Below, one piece after another: positions 12,289 to 23,876 of a stretch of DNA of 64,000 nucleotides. Under the pieces are notes generated by a model. That model searched no databases. It was not told where the DNA came from and was given only the letters and a program-made list of their open reading frames with translations. Origin of the DNA: Talinum fruticosum (lineage: Eukaryota; Streptophyta; Magnoliopsida; Caryophyllales; Talinaceae). Where the stretch lies: assembly GCA_021018815.1 (NCBI GenBank), contig JAITYX010000040.1, positions 3,898,501-3,962,500 of the forward strand, in the 5' to 3' direction. Both the position numbers and the translations under genes were made by a program. The stretch's first letter is position 1. The number at the start of each line of letters is the position of its first letter.

Positions 12289-13760
12289 ATGCCGAAAATA
12301 GGTTCCCACCTGGACTTTCTTGGTTACTGCAACCAAGAAGCCTTGTACTAAAAGTCAAAAGGGTCCTTCCAACCCCTCTAAAATTATTGTCACCCAACAC
12401 CTAACGTTGGATGACAAATTCTTTCCAACCACCAAGTTTCGTGGTTGAACAACATCAAAACCACTAGTGTTTATAATTTTCTTTGCTTCAGCGAGTTCAT
12501 CTACCCATAACTCGTTTCGAGTTTTACTCAAACCTCTCTAGCTCTAGGGGTATACTCACCTCCAGAGTTCAAGATGTTGTTGTCCGTATCAACGTCTCTC
12601 TCCTCCACCGCCTATTCGAAGTATCTTCTCTTTTCCTCAACACCGACCCTAGACCTTTCAACGAGGTTGCTTGATGAATTCTTTGAGAAGTACGCAAAAG
12701 AATTTCCTGAGTCACGCAAAAACTTTTCGGTGACTCAACTAAAGTCGAAGTCCAGTCTTCTATGCTGCTCGCTGATAAGAACCTTCTTCTCTCGGCATTC
12801 AAGCAAAGAAAATCCCAACTCCAAGCATTTCAAAGCTCTTTTTGACATTCTTGAGAGCTACAAAGTAGACCTCTTTCCCGCTATTATGGAGTAGATGGCC
12901 GCTGTGCCGGCTCGGACTAAGAAATCCACCCCCTTTGCCTTTTGGGGCTCTTCTCACTTTTATTTTCAAGCAATTCAAAGTTCCCTCCCCTTATATCCTA
13001 ACGGGGTTTCGAGGCTGCCGTTGTTGTTGGCAAAAAAGAACTCCTTGGGTGTGGATACCAGGAAACCTAACCGGGTGTTTGGGTCCATAGCTTAGAAGCC
13101 GAGGCCACCGTCTCTACCTCATACTCGGGCTCAAGCTCCTCTCTCTCTACCTCCTCCACCAGGTGGTGCCTCCACTTTAGGTGTTTCTCATGTCCTTTCT
13201 TCTACCTTGTCCACAGCAATAATGGACAAGATCTCCTCAGTGTCCACTGAACTCAAGGACACCCTTGTGTAATTCAAGACTCGTCCTACGATCAATGACC
13301 ATCAATCAAAAGACTACTCGAGTCCCAAATCGAGATAGCAGCAAGATGTGCTTCTTGAGATGAAAGCACTCATCAAGGAGCAGAAGGAGATGATTGAGCT
13401 CCTCCAAGAAAGGCACTCAAATGCTTCTCGGGACCCGAGCAACTCGGATACATCCGAGGAGCCCTCGAGCCCGACCAAATCCTCCTCCGGGGAGGAAGAA
13501 GAAGAAGAGGAGGAGGCTGCGGCTGAGGCTACCCCTTCGATGAGAAGGAGGAATGGGAGAAGGAAGAAGAAGGAGCGAGAAGCAGCGAGAGGGACAAGGT
13601 GCTCCCGCCATCCAACCAGAACCGATCGGCTCGGACAATAGTCGGAGCGAGTCGAAGACCTCGCCGACAAAGGTCGGTCAGCGACCATCCGGCTCGAGCA
13701 AACACCTCCCTCGGTTGAGTTCCAAGAGAATGAACCTTTGGACGACCTGGTTCTAGGTCA
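12289..13760 (+). pseudogene. Sirevirus extra (env-like) ORF remnant
   Basis: An ATG at 12290 opens a reading frame beginning MPKIGSHLDFLGYC. After frame changes, coding-like sequence continues through 12574-12894 (a helical, Ser/Leu-rich part ending FDILESYKVDLFPAIME) and 13348-13641 (KALIKEQKEMIELLQERH, a coiled-coil-like helix, followed by an acidic run of Glu and a Lys/Arg-rich part). This ORF sits between RNase H and the 3' LTR in the sense direction, where Sireviruses of the SIRE1 group carry an env-like gene. I see no clear signal peptide or membrane segment, so an envelope function is not supported by the sequence itself. Confidence 0.55.
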
Positions 13761-14446
13761 GCCACTCGAGCTAAGCCCATCCCCGAGATCCCACTGCTGC
13801 CCCCGCCTCGATCTTCAACATCTTCCCCTCTTACGAGCGAAGGCGCACTACTCGTCCATCCACCTCAACTCGGATCGCTCCCTCTCCACCTTCTTAAATT
13901 TTTTTCTCTATTATTTTATTTTTTGTCCAAACAAATAAATTGTATCTTCTTGATACATTGTTCCTTTTGCTTTTGCTGAAAGGCAAGGGGAGAATAGTTA
14001 GAAAAATTTGTTGTCTTGTTTAGGGGAGTTTTTCTCTCACCCTTTTGTGTATATATTCTTTCTATGTGAATATTAATGAAATTTCTATTTTGTGCTTATT
14101 TATCTCTCGGTGTAATTCTTTTACGAGTTCATCTTGCCCTAATATATCAACTCGGTTACATATTATTTTTTCTTGCTCTAATCTATCAACTCAGTTAATT
14201 TTTTTTTTTTTTTGCTATGATACAAGCAATACTCTAAGCTCAATTCACTTCATTTCCTTGCGATATTTCAGTTTTTAGCTCGATGCAACCTAAGCTTACT
14301 TGCTCCGATAAAATCTAAGTTTGAATCACTCTAGATATTTTATACGATTCTATCTCTATACTCCGACATATTCTTTGAGAAAGAATGAAAACTCGGGGCT
14401 ACAACACTAACAAAGTTTCTACTTGGAGTATGGAATGCCTTTCATC
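13761..14446 (+). other. Sirevirus 3' untranslated region
   Basis: AT-rich, no gene. It contains purine tracts such as AAAGGCAAGGGGAGAATAG (near 13978-13996) and TTTAGGGGAGTTT (14019-14031). Sireviruses are known for several purine tracts ahead of the 3' LTR. A run of 14 T lies near 14200. Confidence 0.5.
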
Positions 14447-14456
14447 AAAAGGGGGA
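14447..14456 (+). other. Polypurine tract
   Basis: AAAAGGGGGA, three bases before the 3' LTR. This is where plus-strand DNA synthesis starts. Confidence 0.85.
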
Positions 14457-14459
14457 CAT

Positions 14460-15989
14460 TGAAGACTCGGACTTTGCATGCATAACATTCCGAGTACTAT
14501 CAAGGAATCAGGTACAAACTTTATCTATTGTAAGTTTTGATTTCAAGTTATTCTAAGTGCTATAGAAACTTTTCGAGTGGTATAGAACCTTTTCGGAGTG
14601 TTACGAAACTATTACATATGTTTTCATCTGATTCTAACCGACTCGGAAAGCATACTCTTGCTCATCATTTCACATTTATAGTTCCGAGTCACTCGGACAA
14701 CACTCAGATTTATCGCATGTTCAAACATTCACTCTAACACGTTTAAACTCAAGTCCGACTTCATATTCTAAGTTCAAGTGATTTATGGTGTTAATTCATC
14801 TCTTTAAGTCAACTTATTTTGTTTGAACTATATTTGTCTAGATCAAGTATTCTTACTCGATATTCTTTATCTAACTTGATCTTTCTCTACACTAACTCGG
14901 ATGGAATTTGAGTATAATGGATATTAGACACGAGAAAATTCCACTCTTCGGGACTCGGATAATTATGCACTTAATTATCTAAAGTAAATTATTATCTGTT
15001 TCTAATCTTGGTTCAAAGTATTTTATACTTTGAGAACCAACATTGATTTACTTTTGTAGGTTATCCGAATAAGGCTATCCTATTTTTGAATTATAAAAGC
15101 AACCGGCTTCAAGTCTGTCTATCACCAGCGAGAGAAGGCTTTTCTACTTCGACCAAGGCCCAAACATCTGTGTCGGGGTTGTCTGTTTCCAAAATTGGAA
15201 ATCTTCAATGCTAAGCTCAATGGTGGTTTCCACCCTAGTTTTTAGACACCACCGAGTGGATTGGGACATCCTAAGGAGTCAAGAGTCGTTGCATAACATT
15301 CACATCTCAACAGATCTTTTTGAGCTACTCAAAAGAAGCTGTTACAATGATCACGAGAGGACTTTTAATCGAAGCTAGTCACAATGGCTAATCTGCTTGG
15401 TCATTTATAAATAGAAGCCAACTCTCAAGACTTGAAGATTGCTAGAACCATTGTCAATACACATACTTAAGAAAAAGTCTTTGTATTCATACTCAATCTT
15501 CTACTTATAACTCCAACTCTGTACTTAACATCTTTCCGAGTTGTAAGGTCTTGTAATCAGTCACAAACTTTCATTCTTACTTTATGAGCAAGGTCCCTTG
15601 ACTAAGCTGTAAGGGTTATCTCAACTCAATTGTCCCTAGTCTGTAAAGGTTACCTCGGTTAGGAAGTAATCGGATAAGGGAACTTCGAGTCTAGGAAAAT
15701 CTTGTAAGGAATTGACCAAGGAGCGATTCCGGTGAAGTCTTTCTACTGTATTTTGTGAATTCAAAATAGTTGATTTGACTTGGTGCTTGGATTAGTACTG
15801 GCCGTGGTTTTCTGCCCTAGGAGGGTTTCCACGTAAATCATGAGTTCATACTTTTCGAGTCCAATCTAAACTCAAACAATCCTAAAGTTTGTTTTTAAAC
15901 TTTAATCTTCCATTTATTGCTAAAATTTCCTCATCACCCTATTCAAACCCCCTCTAGGGTGACTAAGTCTCTCTAAGAGCAAACCTTCA
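14460..15989 (+). repeat. Sirevirus 3' LTR
   Basis: 1530 bp, TGAAGACTCGGAC to CCTTCA. Uninterrupted counterpart of the split 5' LTR. TATA box at 15406-15414. Ends in canonical CA followed by the AAATG duplication. Confidence 0.95.
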
Positions 15990-15994
15990 AAATG

Positions 15995-16870
15995 GGTTCA
16001 CGGATCATAGTTAGTTTTGATATGAAATGACTAATGGACTGCAAACATCCTAGGAAACCCCTTATCTCCTTCTCCATACTTAGTGGAGGGATTTCTAAAT
16101 AGCCTTGATCTTGGATGGATCAACTTCGATTCCTCTAAGACTGACAACATAGCCTAACAGTTTACCGAAGTTACCCCAAAGACACACTTTTGTGGGTTAA
16201 GGCGCATGTGATACTTTTTGAGTCTATGGAAGAATTTTCTCGAGCTGGGTCGGTGTCCTGCCCTATCCTTGGATTTTATGCTCATATCATCAACATATAC
16301 TTGGGCTCCTTTATGGATCATATCATGCAGTAGTGTCATTGTTGTCCTTTGATATGTTGCACCTGCATTTTTTAGCCCAAATGGCATCACCACATAACAG
16401 TAAGTCCCCATTGAGTGATAAAGGTCGTCTTTTCCATGTCTTCCTCAGCCATCTTCACTTGATTATACCGGTGTAACCATCCATGAATGAGAGCAAAGCA
16501 CGACCTGCTGTATTATCCACCAAAATATCAAAGTAAGGCAACGGGAAATTATCCTTGGGGCTGGCCTTGTTTAAATCCACGAAGTCGACGCACATACGAA
16601 CCCTGTCGTCTTTCTTCGGGACTAGAACTATATTTGCTACCCATTGGGGATAATGAACTACCTTAATAAACCCAGACCTCCAAGCTGTTTTTAAACCTCT
16701 TCCTTAATCTTCAAGGCCCATTCCAGTTTCATCCTTCTCAACTTTTGCTTAAGCGGCTTACCATCTTCATAAAGCAAAATTTTGTGTTTTGCTATACTCA
16801 AATCTATACACGGCATGTCTTTGTAGGACCATGCAAAGAAATCGATGAACTCTGTGAGGAGTGAAGTGAA
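15995..16870 (-). pseudogene. Tat reverse transcriptase
   Basis: Read leftwards: GRIVVVPKK-like lead, then IVVVANIVLVPKKDDRVRMC-like sequence near 16640, DLNKASPKDNFPLP near 16560, and the open part 16154-16411 with YCYVVMPFGLKNAGATYQR and the catalytic QVYVDDMSIKSKDR, then RLNPQKCVFGVTS. The end near 16010 (EKEIRGFLGCLQ) is the RT-RNase H linker and is cut by the copia insertion. Several in-frame stops are present. Confidence 0.85.
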
Positions 16871-17900
16871 TTGCTACTGCTCTTTTGCATCTAAAGTTTT
16901 TCTAATCTTAACTTCTTGGGGTTGATCGGTTGACCCCAGATTGATTGTCATTGTTTCCTCTATTATTGGTGAGCGATTTTCATGATCTTCCATATCTTTT
17001 ATTAATTCTTTAGGAATTCCTTGTTCATCATTACAGGCAAAACAATTAAGAGCAAGAGAAGGCAAGGAATAAGCGGAAAGATTCACTTTATTGAATGAGG
17101 AAACGAGTACATCGGAATCAGAAATAAAATTGGAACTAGAAACAACGAGAAGAAGAAGAAGAAGAAATACAAGCCCTAACACTAGACTCGGAAGGAAGGT
17201 GCGCTCCTAGGCTAATAGCGAATTCTTGCCCCTCTACACCATCAATCCAAGTGATATGCTTGGAGCCTTCTATATCAACATCGGTGATGAACCTGGATGG
17301 ATCGAACTGTGGATGTGACATAGCTCGTGCTAGTACTGAGACAGATTCCCTTCTATATTACCCTCTTAACCGAACAGGAGGCCGAAAAGATTGTTTCCGG
17401 CGAGATTGGTCTAATCTGATGTGGACTGTCCCTTTTTAGGAGGTGAGGTGCCTCTTCTTCCAAAATATAGCAGTCATTGAAAATTTCCAGATTAGGTACT
17501 AAGATACCCTTCTCCTTGATGTAATAGGCCTCGGGAAATCAATAATAAGGAAAGTTATCTCCTTCTCTCAAAAATTGTCCATTCGGGGTATAAGGAAAGG
17601 GTTTAATAGAGCGGACTGTGTGTGGTGCGGTCCTCTTTACCCGGATTTCCCACTTGGCTTGAGCTATTTCCTTAGTGGTAGGTTGATAGCCTAGCCCAAA
17701 GTTATAATTATTAGTGGGTTCAAGGGGTGGAAAAATAGGGGGTATGCCCTTCGCCCTGTAGTAAGACCTAGAAAATATCCCTTCCTCCTAAGCATCAATT
17801 AGATACTAGAGTTGCCATAAGGGTTAAAGGTAAAAGGTAATTCATCCCTTTCTAAGGCAGCGACGGTTTCAAATCTATACAATTCTTCATCATTAGCATC
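16871..17900 (-). other. Tat region between protease and RT
   Basis: Degenerate minus-strand sequence. An open piece (16874-17182) contains ELIKDMEDHENRSPIIEETM and INLGSTDQPQEVKIRKTLD, the acidic N-terminal RT lead commonly found in Tat polyproteins. The remainder (17183-17900) has no piece I can assign with confidence, though it lies where the protease-RT linker belongs. Confidence 0.55.
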
Positions 17901-18300
17901 GTGCTCGATCTCCACTACGGACTCTTTGGAAGTGATAGTAGCACAAAGATTATCCCTGTTGATAGTTATAACCTAACCTTTGATGATCATTTTGACCTTC
18001 GATGTAGTGTAGAGGGCACTTGCTCAATGATCGTGCAACCAAGGGCATCCTAGAAGCAGATTGAAAGTAGCTGGGATATCTAAGACTTGGAATTCAATAT
18101 TCCTCTCCACTGGCCCTACATTAATTAGTAAGGTCACTGTTCCCAAGACTGTTCTTCTAGAATTATCATATGCTTAAAGACGAACAGTTTGCTTAGAGAG
18201 TTGTTCGCGAGGGACACACGTTAGCTCGCTGATCTTTTGTCTACCAAGGTTAAGGGAACAAACTTATTAATGTAAGTTACAGGTTAAATTAAGGGCATTG
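17901..18300 (-). pseudogene. Tat aspartic protease region
   Basis: On the minus strand: AYDNSRRTVLGTVTLLINVG and then IEFQVLDIPATFNLLLGCPW (about 18175 down to 18045), which is the C-terminal half of a Ty3/gypsy protease with the usual LLLGRPW-type motif (here Cys for Arg). The catalytic N-terminal motif upstream is degraded near 18230. A stop follows shortly after the motif. Confidence 0.7.
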
Positions 18301-18880
18301 TTGTGTGCAACGCCTTCTTATGGGATATCCTTCGATCGAAAATAATGGTTCCATCCCCACTCGTTAACCAATCCTACTACTTCCTCCAAGCGTGGTTTCG
18401 GGAGAAACTTCAATCTTACTGAGTGCATTGATTAAAGCTTGTCTATATTTATGGGAAGCGAGATATTAATTGCCAAATAGAAATGTTAACTTTTAATTTC
18501 TAGAGTTGCTTAAGGATTGGGTCTTCTTCCTTTGTAGCTTCGGGTTCTTTTGGGGCTTCCCGAGTCCGTTATGGACCCAAGGGCACGTTATGCCGTCCCG
18601 ATCTAGTAAGAAACTGAACAGCAGGGCTCTTAGTGTTTCCCCAAAATTCTTCTTATAATGGTGGTGTGCCCCAAAAGTCGTCACTATTGTTGGCATCATC
18701 TTACGTTTCGTAGACATCTTCTTCATCACTTACCCACAACTCCTGGACTTCGGATCTAATGACGGTAGATTACGAAGCGGTTGTGACTCATTAACATCGC
18801 GAGATAAAGATAGAAAGATCCCACCGATCTGGTGTGGGTTTAGTAAAGATGGCTAAGGTGCCGCTAAAAGCATTTTTCTT
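18300..18880 (-). other. Tat gag-protease linker, degraded
   Basis: No domain recognised. It contains a short minus-strand open stretch (18493-18729), probably chance or linker sequence, since it lies between recognisable gag and protease on the same strand. Confidence 0.4.
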
Positions 18881-20338
18881 ATTACTTGGTTTCTAGGCAG
18901 CCTTAGGCGGGGGTAATTGGCCATTTTGAAACATGTCTTCTAGTTTGTTCCGGAATGTCCAACACCGTTCGATATCGTGTCCTCGTGCACAATGGTATTT
19001 GCAAAAATTTTTCATGTCCCAATTCTTAAAGCTGTTTTGCGGTTTCGATTATGCTCTAATAGGTGGCAACTCTATCTTCCCTTTCTCCAAAAGATGGTCA
19101 AGGGCTTGAGCATAAGTGGTATCCATAGGAGTGTAGTTAGTATACCTGTTGAGGACATTGACATCTGCACCCTGGTAGTGTTGCCAACGTTAGAGGTTTT
19201 CTTATCATTGGAATGATAATTACCTCTATATCCGGTTGCGACTTTTGTGGTTGTGGTGGATAGTTCTTCTTCTATCAGCAAACCAGCATCTCTAAGGGTT
19301 AAAAACTTCATCATGGGTAAGAATTTGAGGTGTTGATTATAATTGGGTCGAAGATTCTTCACGATGATGCGGACTTGATCTTTCTCAAAATGTCGAGCCA
19401 ACCATGTGGGCTTCTTTTGCTCTCCATCCGGTTAGAAAATCGGTGAAGCTCTCCTGCTCACCTTGCTTAATTAACTCCAAGTCTCTAAGAGTAACAGGTA
19501 GAACTATGTTATAGGAGTATTGATGGAGGAACTCCTTGCACAAATTTGTACAATTAGCAACCTTGTGTGGGTCAACCGCGTTATACCACTTCATAACATC
19601 AGTATCAAATGTTCGGGGAAGATGATGTGGTTAATGTCTTCAAGAATGTTCTTAAGAGTCATTGCTTCGAAGAACTTGCGTACATTATGATGGGGATTCT
19701 CGAAACCTTTGAGCTTAATATCGGGCATTGTAAACTTAGGAGGTAGTTTAGCCTTAGGAATTCAAGTGAATCCCTTATGATTGAAATAATGATTGTTGAA
19801 CATGGACGAATTCCTCAACATCCATTCTATCCGATCTATACGGGGAATCGGACCGAGTTTTGGATTCGAGCTTAGGGGATTGATGTTTAGGATTTCCTGG
19901 AGAAGATTGGATGGATAGAAGTGGTATAACCATAGTCGGCTCCCTTTGCATATGCTCGGCTTCTTTAGCCTCTTCTCTTCTCCTACATTCAGCTTTCTCC
20001 TCTCTCTTACTAGCCTCAATAGCCCTTATGATTTCCTTAAGATCTCTTGATATAAAGTATATTTGTTCTTCTTGATGACTCAACCTGGTTTCCACCTTAG
20101 CTATATTCTCATTAAGCATACTAAGATTAAGATACTGTCAGGATTAGGATCCATTGGAGGGGAACTCTTTTGAGGTACTTGTCTTAGAACAAGGAGTGGA
20201 TTATGACGATGTAGTATGCACCGAAGCTTGTCTCATCGGTGTAGACCGCAGAGTAGAAAGAAATGATGATGTGCCGGACTCCTTGGCCGGACGTTCTAAT
20301 CTTTTAGAGCTCGGATTCCGACGATACTCGGTTGCCAT
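18881..20338 (-). pseudogene. Tat gag
   Basis: A likely start is at 20338 (MATEYRRNPSSKRLERPAKE). Next is a coiled-coil-like part (20119-19775, NIAKVETRLSHQEEQIYFIS then a Glu/Arg-rich helix). The retrotransposon gag domain follows: PKFTMPDIKLKGFENPHHNV (about 19735), LRDLELIKQGEQESFTDFLT (19500-19440) and DQVRIIVKNLRPNYNQHLKF (about 19380-19320). The same domain, more decayed, is found on the plus strand at 58490-58950, which shows the two elements are related. Frameshifts break it at least four times. Confidence 0.85.
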
Positions 20339-21439
20339 AGACTTCCATATTCTACAGCCCAAAGGATGAGGTTTAGGACCATGTAAGAGAAGATCACTCT
20401 TAGGAGGAGGGGACTCAAGCGCAAGACCCGAAAAGATTAAGGATACTTTTATTTGGATCTACTTAAGAATGCAATGATGATATGATAGGATGAATGGCAT
20501 AATAAAATTCTTCCTATATGATAATGCATTTCCTTATTTGAGATGAACTTTGAACTGAATACAAAATGAGAGTGATAAACCTACTTCTCTAATATGAAAT
20601 ACTTTTTCTTTCTTGGTTAATGCAAATGGACTTATTATGAGATTATTTTATTTGGCTAATGCAAATGGACTCACCTAATATGAGATGATGTAAAATTAAA
20701 TGTGACCATACAAAAGAAAATAAAAGGACTGGACAATAAGAAAAGGGAACTTCCAGTAAGACCCTTTCACAAATCGACTACTTATGCTATTAGAAAGATC
20801 ATTTTGGAATAACAAAAAAATGCAAATAATGGACCAACCCTACTAGGGAGAAAGGCATTTTGAGTTTTGCCTAAATGGACATAACGTACCGACTCTAGGA
20901 AATCTATTAAAGTGTTTTATTTTCACCCATGCAAAGGTCTAAATCAAGCACTCCTCACCTATTTCTAAAGGCTCACAAGCAGAAGGTTAAATCTAAAAAC
21001 AAACACACTCATCCAAGCATGCAAATGAAGTCTAAGGGGAAAACCTAGAGGTCCAAAAGTTCTATGGCCCAAGAGTTCAAGAGTCCGGATACATGGTGAC
21101 ACGTAGTCCAAAATTTGGTCCCCCATGGGTTGCACGGATAAGGATACCAACCAAAATTTCGGTGACTCTCGATGAACCAAGGTTGAGCCCAAGATGGCGT
21201 ACTACGAGGGAAGAGGTACCGTTTCCTCAGAAATCAACCCTAGTTAAGCCTGCCTATAGGAACTAGTGGGAGCCTCTCTCCGGAAAGGGTACACATAGGG
21301 TACAATAAAGTTTTCCTAGTGGTCCAAAACTATATTTAAACTAGTTCAAAGGTTGCTAAATGCGGGATGTCTAATGCAAGAACATCATAAAAAACTCACT
21401 ACTCAAATTTCATGTTTCTCCCTCTTAATAAAAATGAAA
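20339..21439 (-). other. Tat leader (primer site to gag)
   Basis: No gene. It contains imperfect repeats built around GCTAATGCAAATGGACT (20617-20680), which correspond to the tandem array in the leader of the related element at 57380-57850 (reverse complement there: AGTCCATTTATTTCATTTTCGC and variants). Confidence 0.5.
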
Positions 21440-21457
21440 TCCCCAGTAGAGTCACCG
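21440..21457 (-). other. Tat primer binding site
   Basis: On the minus strand CGGTGACTCTACTGGGGA begins directly next to the LTR end. The element at 56759 has TTGACGACTCAACTGGGGA in the same place. GACTC..CTGGGGA is the kind of site used by Tat elements (Arg-tRNA type in relatives). The tRNA identity is from family knowledge, not shown here. Confidence 0.65.
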
Positions 21458-21458
21458 T

Positions 21459-23433
21459 TGTAGGAACCACGGTTGGCTGGGGCCCGTCAAGCTTCCCCAC
21501 TTGTGTCGGGTTTCTCTTTTCGTTAAGATTGATTTTGAATATGGTTTTAGAAAGTCAATTTTTGAATGTAGGGATTAACCTTTTATTATGATTTTTCGAG
21601 TTTTATTAAATCAAGTTGAAATGAATTAAATCGATTTGATTGGTGGTTTTATTAATTAATTTATTTTAGCAATTATTTTAGAAGTCTCCCGATCTTATTT
21701 TCTAATTAAGGACTAATGATATTAGGGTTATAATTCTATTGTGGGTCTTTAGGGCCATATTAGTGTGAAAACACCAGTTTGGACCAAAGCCATCACCGCT
21801 GCCCCAATGGTGCTGGTCGCAGCCTGCACCGGGGAAGGCGAGCACCGACTAGAGGTCGTGGCTGGTGAAACCAGCCTCGGTCTCTACCCGATAGGCAAAT
21901 CCAGAACCTAAGGTCATTTTTCCTGCTACGAGAAAACACCCGGATGCTATTTAGCATAAAACAAAACATAAACTAAGGGAGTTACCAATCGGTTTTAAGA
22001 AGGAAAAAACTAACAAAAATACAAAAAGAAGACTTGCTCTTTCGATCTTAGTATGGGTAAAACTAAGAGCGAAAAAGACTAAAAATTTGACTCTACCGAT
22101 CTTGAACCAAGAATCGGATTCGAGGCGAGGGTACAAAACGTATGGACAAATCCCTCCATTCCACCATCCGAAGATGGCCATTACTAGTTCGAGAAGTATA
22201 TTAATAAAGATGTAAGAAAACAAGCATACAACATGCGAAACAAAATTAAAGCAACCACAACATAACAAGGAAAACGATAAAGAAAGCGATAAAAGAAAGA
22301 AAAATAGAAAACAAAAGATTACATCGGTCGGGGAGGAAATTAAAGCGATTATATCTGTTCAACCACAATACGAAAGAAAATAAACCAAAATAAATATAAG
22401 CTGTCCGAAGGCTGAAATATGGCCCTCGGGTTGTCCCACCTTGCTGATCTGGATCTCCTCGTCGGATCTCTCGATGCAACAGCGACAATCCAAAGAAAAT
22501 GGCTAGTTCCGTGAATTGTGTCTAGGGTATGGCTATGCTCGGTTGAGTGAGTGCCAAGTGATCAGAATAATCGAATATTCTTTAGCTATTTGCACGGATT
22601 CAACGGTGAAAGACGAATGTTTATAGAAAATTCAGCGAGAATAATGGTTAGATGAGAGTATTCAGGTTGGCTTTCGGTAGCGTGATGCTAAGGCAGGAAG
22701 CCTTATGGGAATGAGAGCCAAGACTCTCTATTTATAGGAGAGGACCTAGGTCACAAATGACCTAGCGTTTTCCTCTTATCAGCTGTCCAAACAGACTAAA
22801 ACCAAACCGAATTCCTTAAGAGATAGAACCGGATCGGAAGATGATAAAACCGGATAGAACGAGGTTAAAAGAGGGAGGCGAGCATCGGCCAACCGGACCC
22901 TCCTAGGGTTTTATGCCCTATTGTGTCTTCGAGGACTCTCTAAGCTCGGAACGCAGGGTTCCGTCATACTTCTAGAAGGCGGGCGTTGATCACGACGTCG
23001 TTTAGAGGGAAAGCTTCTAGCCTCGTGTGGAGTGTCTTGTGAAGCTTAAAACGTAGCACTTTGATGCTCCCGATCATGAAATGCAACGTTTTAACGTCGT
23101 CTTCGAGTCTTCAACTCCTTGTCGACTTGGACAAAAGTAGAATGCGGTATTCTATACTTGGAATTTCTGGCACACATCATGGGACTCCAGAATCTCTAAG
23201 GGCTCGGCCGGCTCTTGGACGATGCGAAAGAAAATAGGATTTATGGACCGCCCTAAGGCAAAAGATTATTTAAGTGGTGATTGGGGTTCTTGTGGTTTAA
23301 TGGCTTAAGTTGCACCGATCGATCATAGTTCGAATTCAAAATCAACAAATAGGACTTGGGATTATCATCATCGGACCGACAAAACAAAACATAAAAATAA
23401 CGAGACAAAGGATGACACTTTTAGGTGTCTACA
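21459..23433 (-). repeat. Tat 5' LTR
   Basis: 1975 bp. On the minus strand it runs from TGTAGACACCTAAAAGTGTC (ending at 23433) to GGTTCCTACA (21459). It shares long stretches with the LTR at 60701-63608 of the related element, for example the segment with TCATGAAATGCAACGTTTTA (about 23075-23095) and the TATA box TATAAATAG (minus, 22728-22736). The other LTR is outside the window. Confidence 0.85.
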
Positions 23434-23671
23434 TCTCATACCCCCAATAATACATCCGAGGATCTAAGTTTGAAAGGGATGCCTTCTATCCGCACTTACA
23501 TGCCAATAGAGTGAAAATCAATGCTCCGAGAGCACGACTCCATGATGCAAGACTTGAGATCCATGTAAGCACGTATTCTCCAGACTCGATGAGATCATCT
23601 TTGTCATCCCTCTGTTCACAGCGAAAAAGAAACCATTCTCCATAGGAAGATACATGAATCCGCCCTCTAGT
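23434..23671 (-). pseudogene. LINE ORF1 fragment, downstream part
   Basis: On the minus strand this continues the ORF1 trace from 40897-41014 across the outer long-LTR element: HVSSYGEWFLFRCEQRDDKD then DLIESGEYVLTW, and in another frame VRIEGIPFKLRSSDVLLGV. This order (core beta strands, a D-D-x-x-x-ES-G segment, then a V-x-I-x-G-x-P motif) matches the DUF4283 domain at the N-terminus of plant LINE ORF1 proteins. At 23433 the Tat element begins, so the LINE was also hit by that insertion and the rest should lie to the left of the window. Confidence 0.6.
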
Positions 23672-23876
23672 TGTAACACCCCAAAACTTAATCGTAATTA
23701 ATTATTTTAAATTTGTATTTTATCGTCTTATTATGCTTAAGAGCAGTGAGCCGCGCACAATACTGAAATCGAAATAAAAGATGCGAACAAATTTGATAAT
23801 CGTAAATAATAATGGGTAATTCATACAAATTTACGTCTATACTACGAAATGTATATATGTTCGAATAATTTCATTC

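Larger units (their letters stand above)
3490..15989 (+). mobile_element. Ty1/copia Sirevirus-type retrotransposon
   Basis: A complete copia element of about 12.5 kb (about 11 kb without the nested solo LTR). It has LTRs of about 1.52 kb, an initiator-Met tRNA primer site, gag, protease, integrase, RT and RNase H in copia order on the plus strand, then about 2.8 kb between RNase H and the 3' LTR with an extra ORF region, and a polypurine tract. Long LTRs, the extra downstream ORF and the total size fit the Sirevirus genus (SIRE1/Maximus group). Every gene has stops or frameshifts, so it cannot act by itself. LTR divergence is modest but clear, with many small indels. Confidence 0.92.
3485..15994. 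repeat. Target-site duplication AAATG flanking the Sirevirus
   Basis: The five bases AAATG stand at 3485-3489, directly before the LTR's TG, and again at 15990-15994, directly after the other LTR's CA. The interval given is the full insertion including both copies. When the element is removed the Tat reading frame on the minus strand continues from the RT-RNase H linker (CEPIF-like) into the RNase H domain, so this is a clean insertion. Confidence 0.95.
1..23433 (-). mobile_element. Ty3/gypsy Tat-lineage retrotransposon, 3' LTR outside window
   Basis: Read on the minus strand the order is 5' LTR (21459-23433), primer site, gag, protease, RT, then after an interruption RNase H and integrase (3489 down to about 1380). 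This is Ty3/gypsy order. The RT motif YVDDM, the linker before RNase H and the integrase stretch IDYFTKWVE are typical of the plant Tat lineage. All reading frames carry stops and frameshifts. A copia element (3490-15989) splits it just after the RT-RNase H linker. The 3' LTR start, expected to read like TGTAGACACC, is not found between 1 and 1400, so the element continues beyond the left edge. The base pairs after the 5' LTR (23434-23438, TCTCA) should be its target duplication, but the partner is out of view. Confidence 0.85.
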
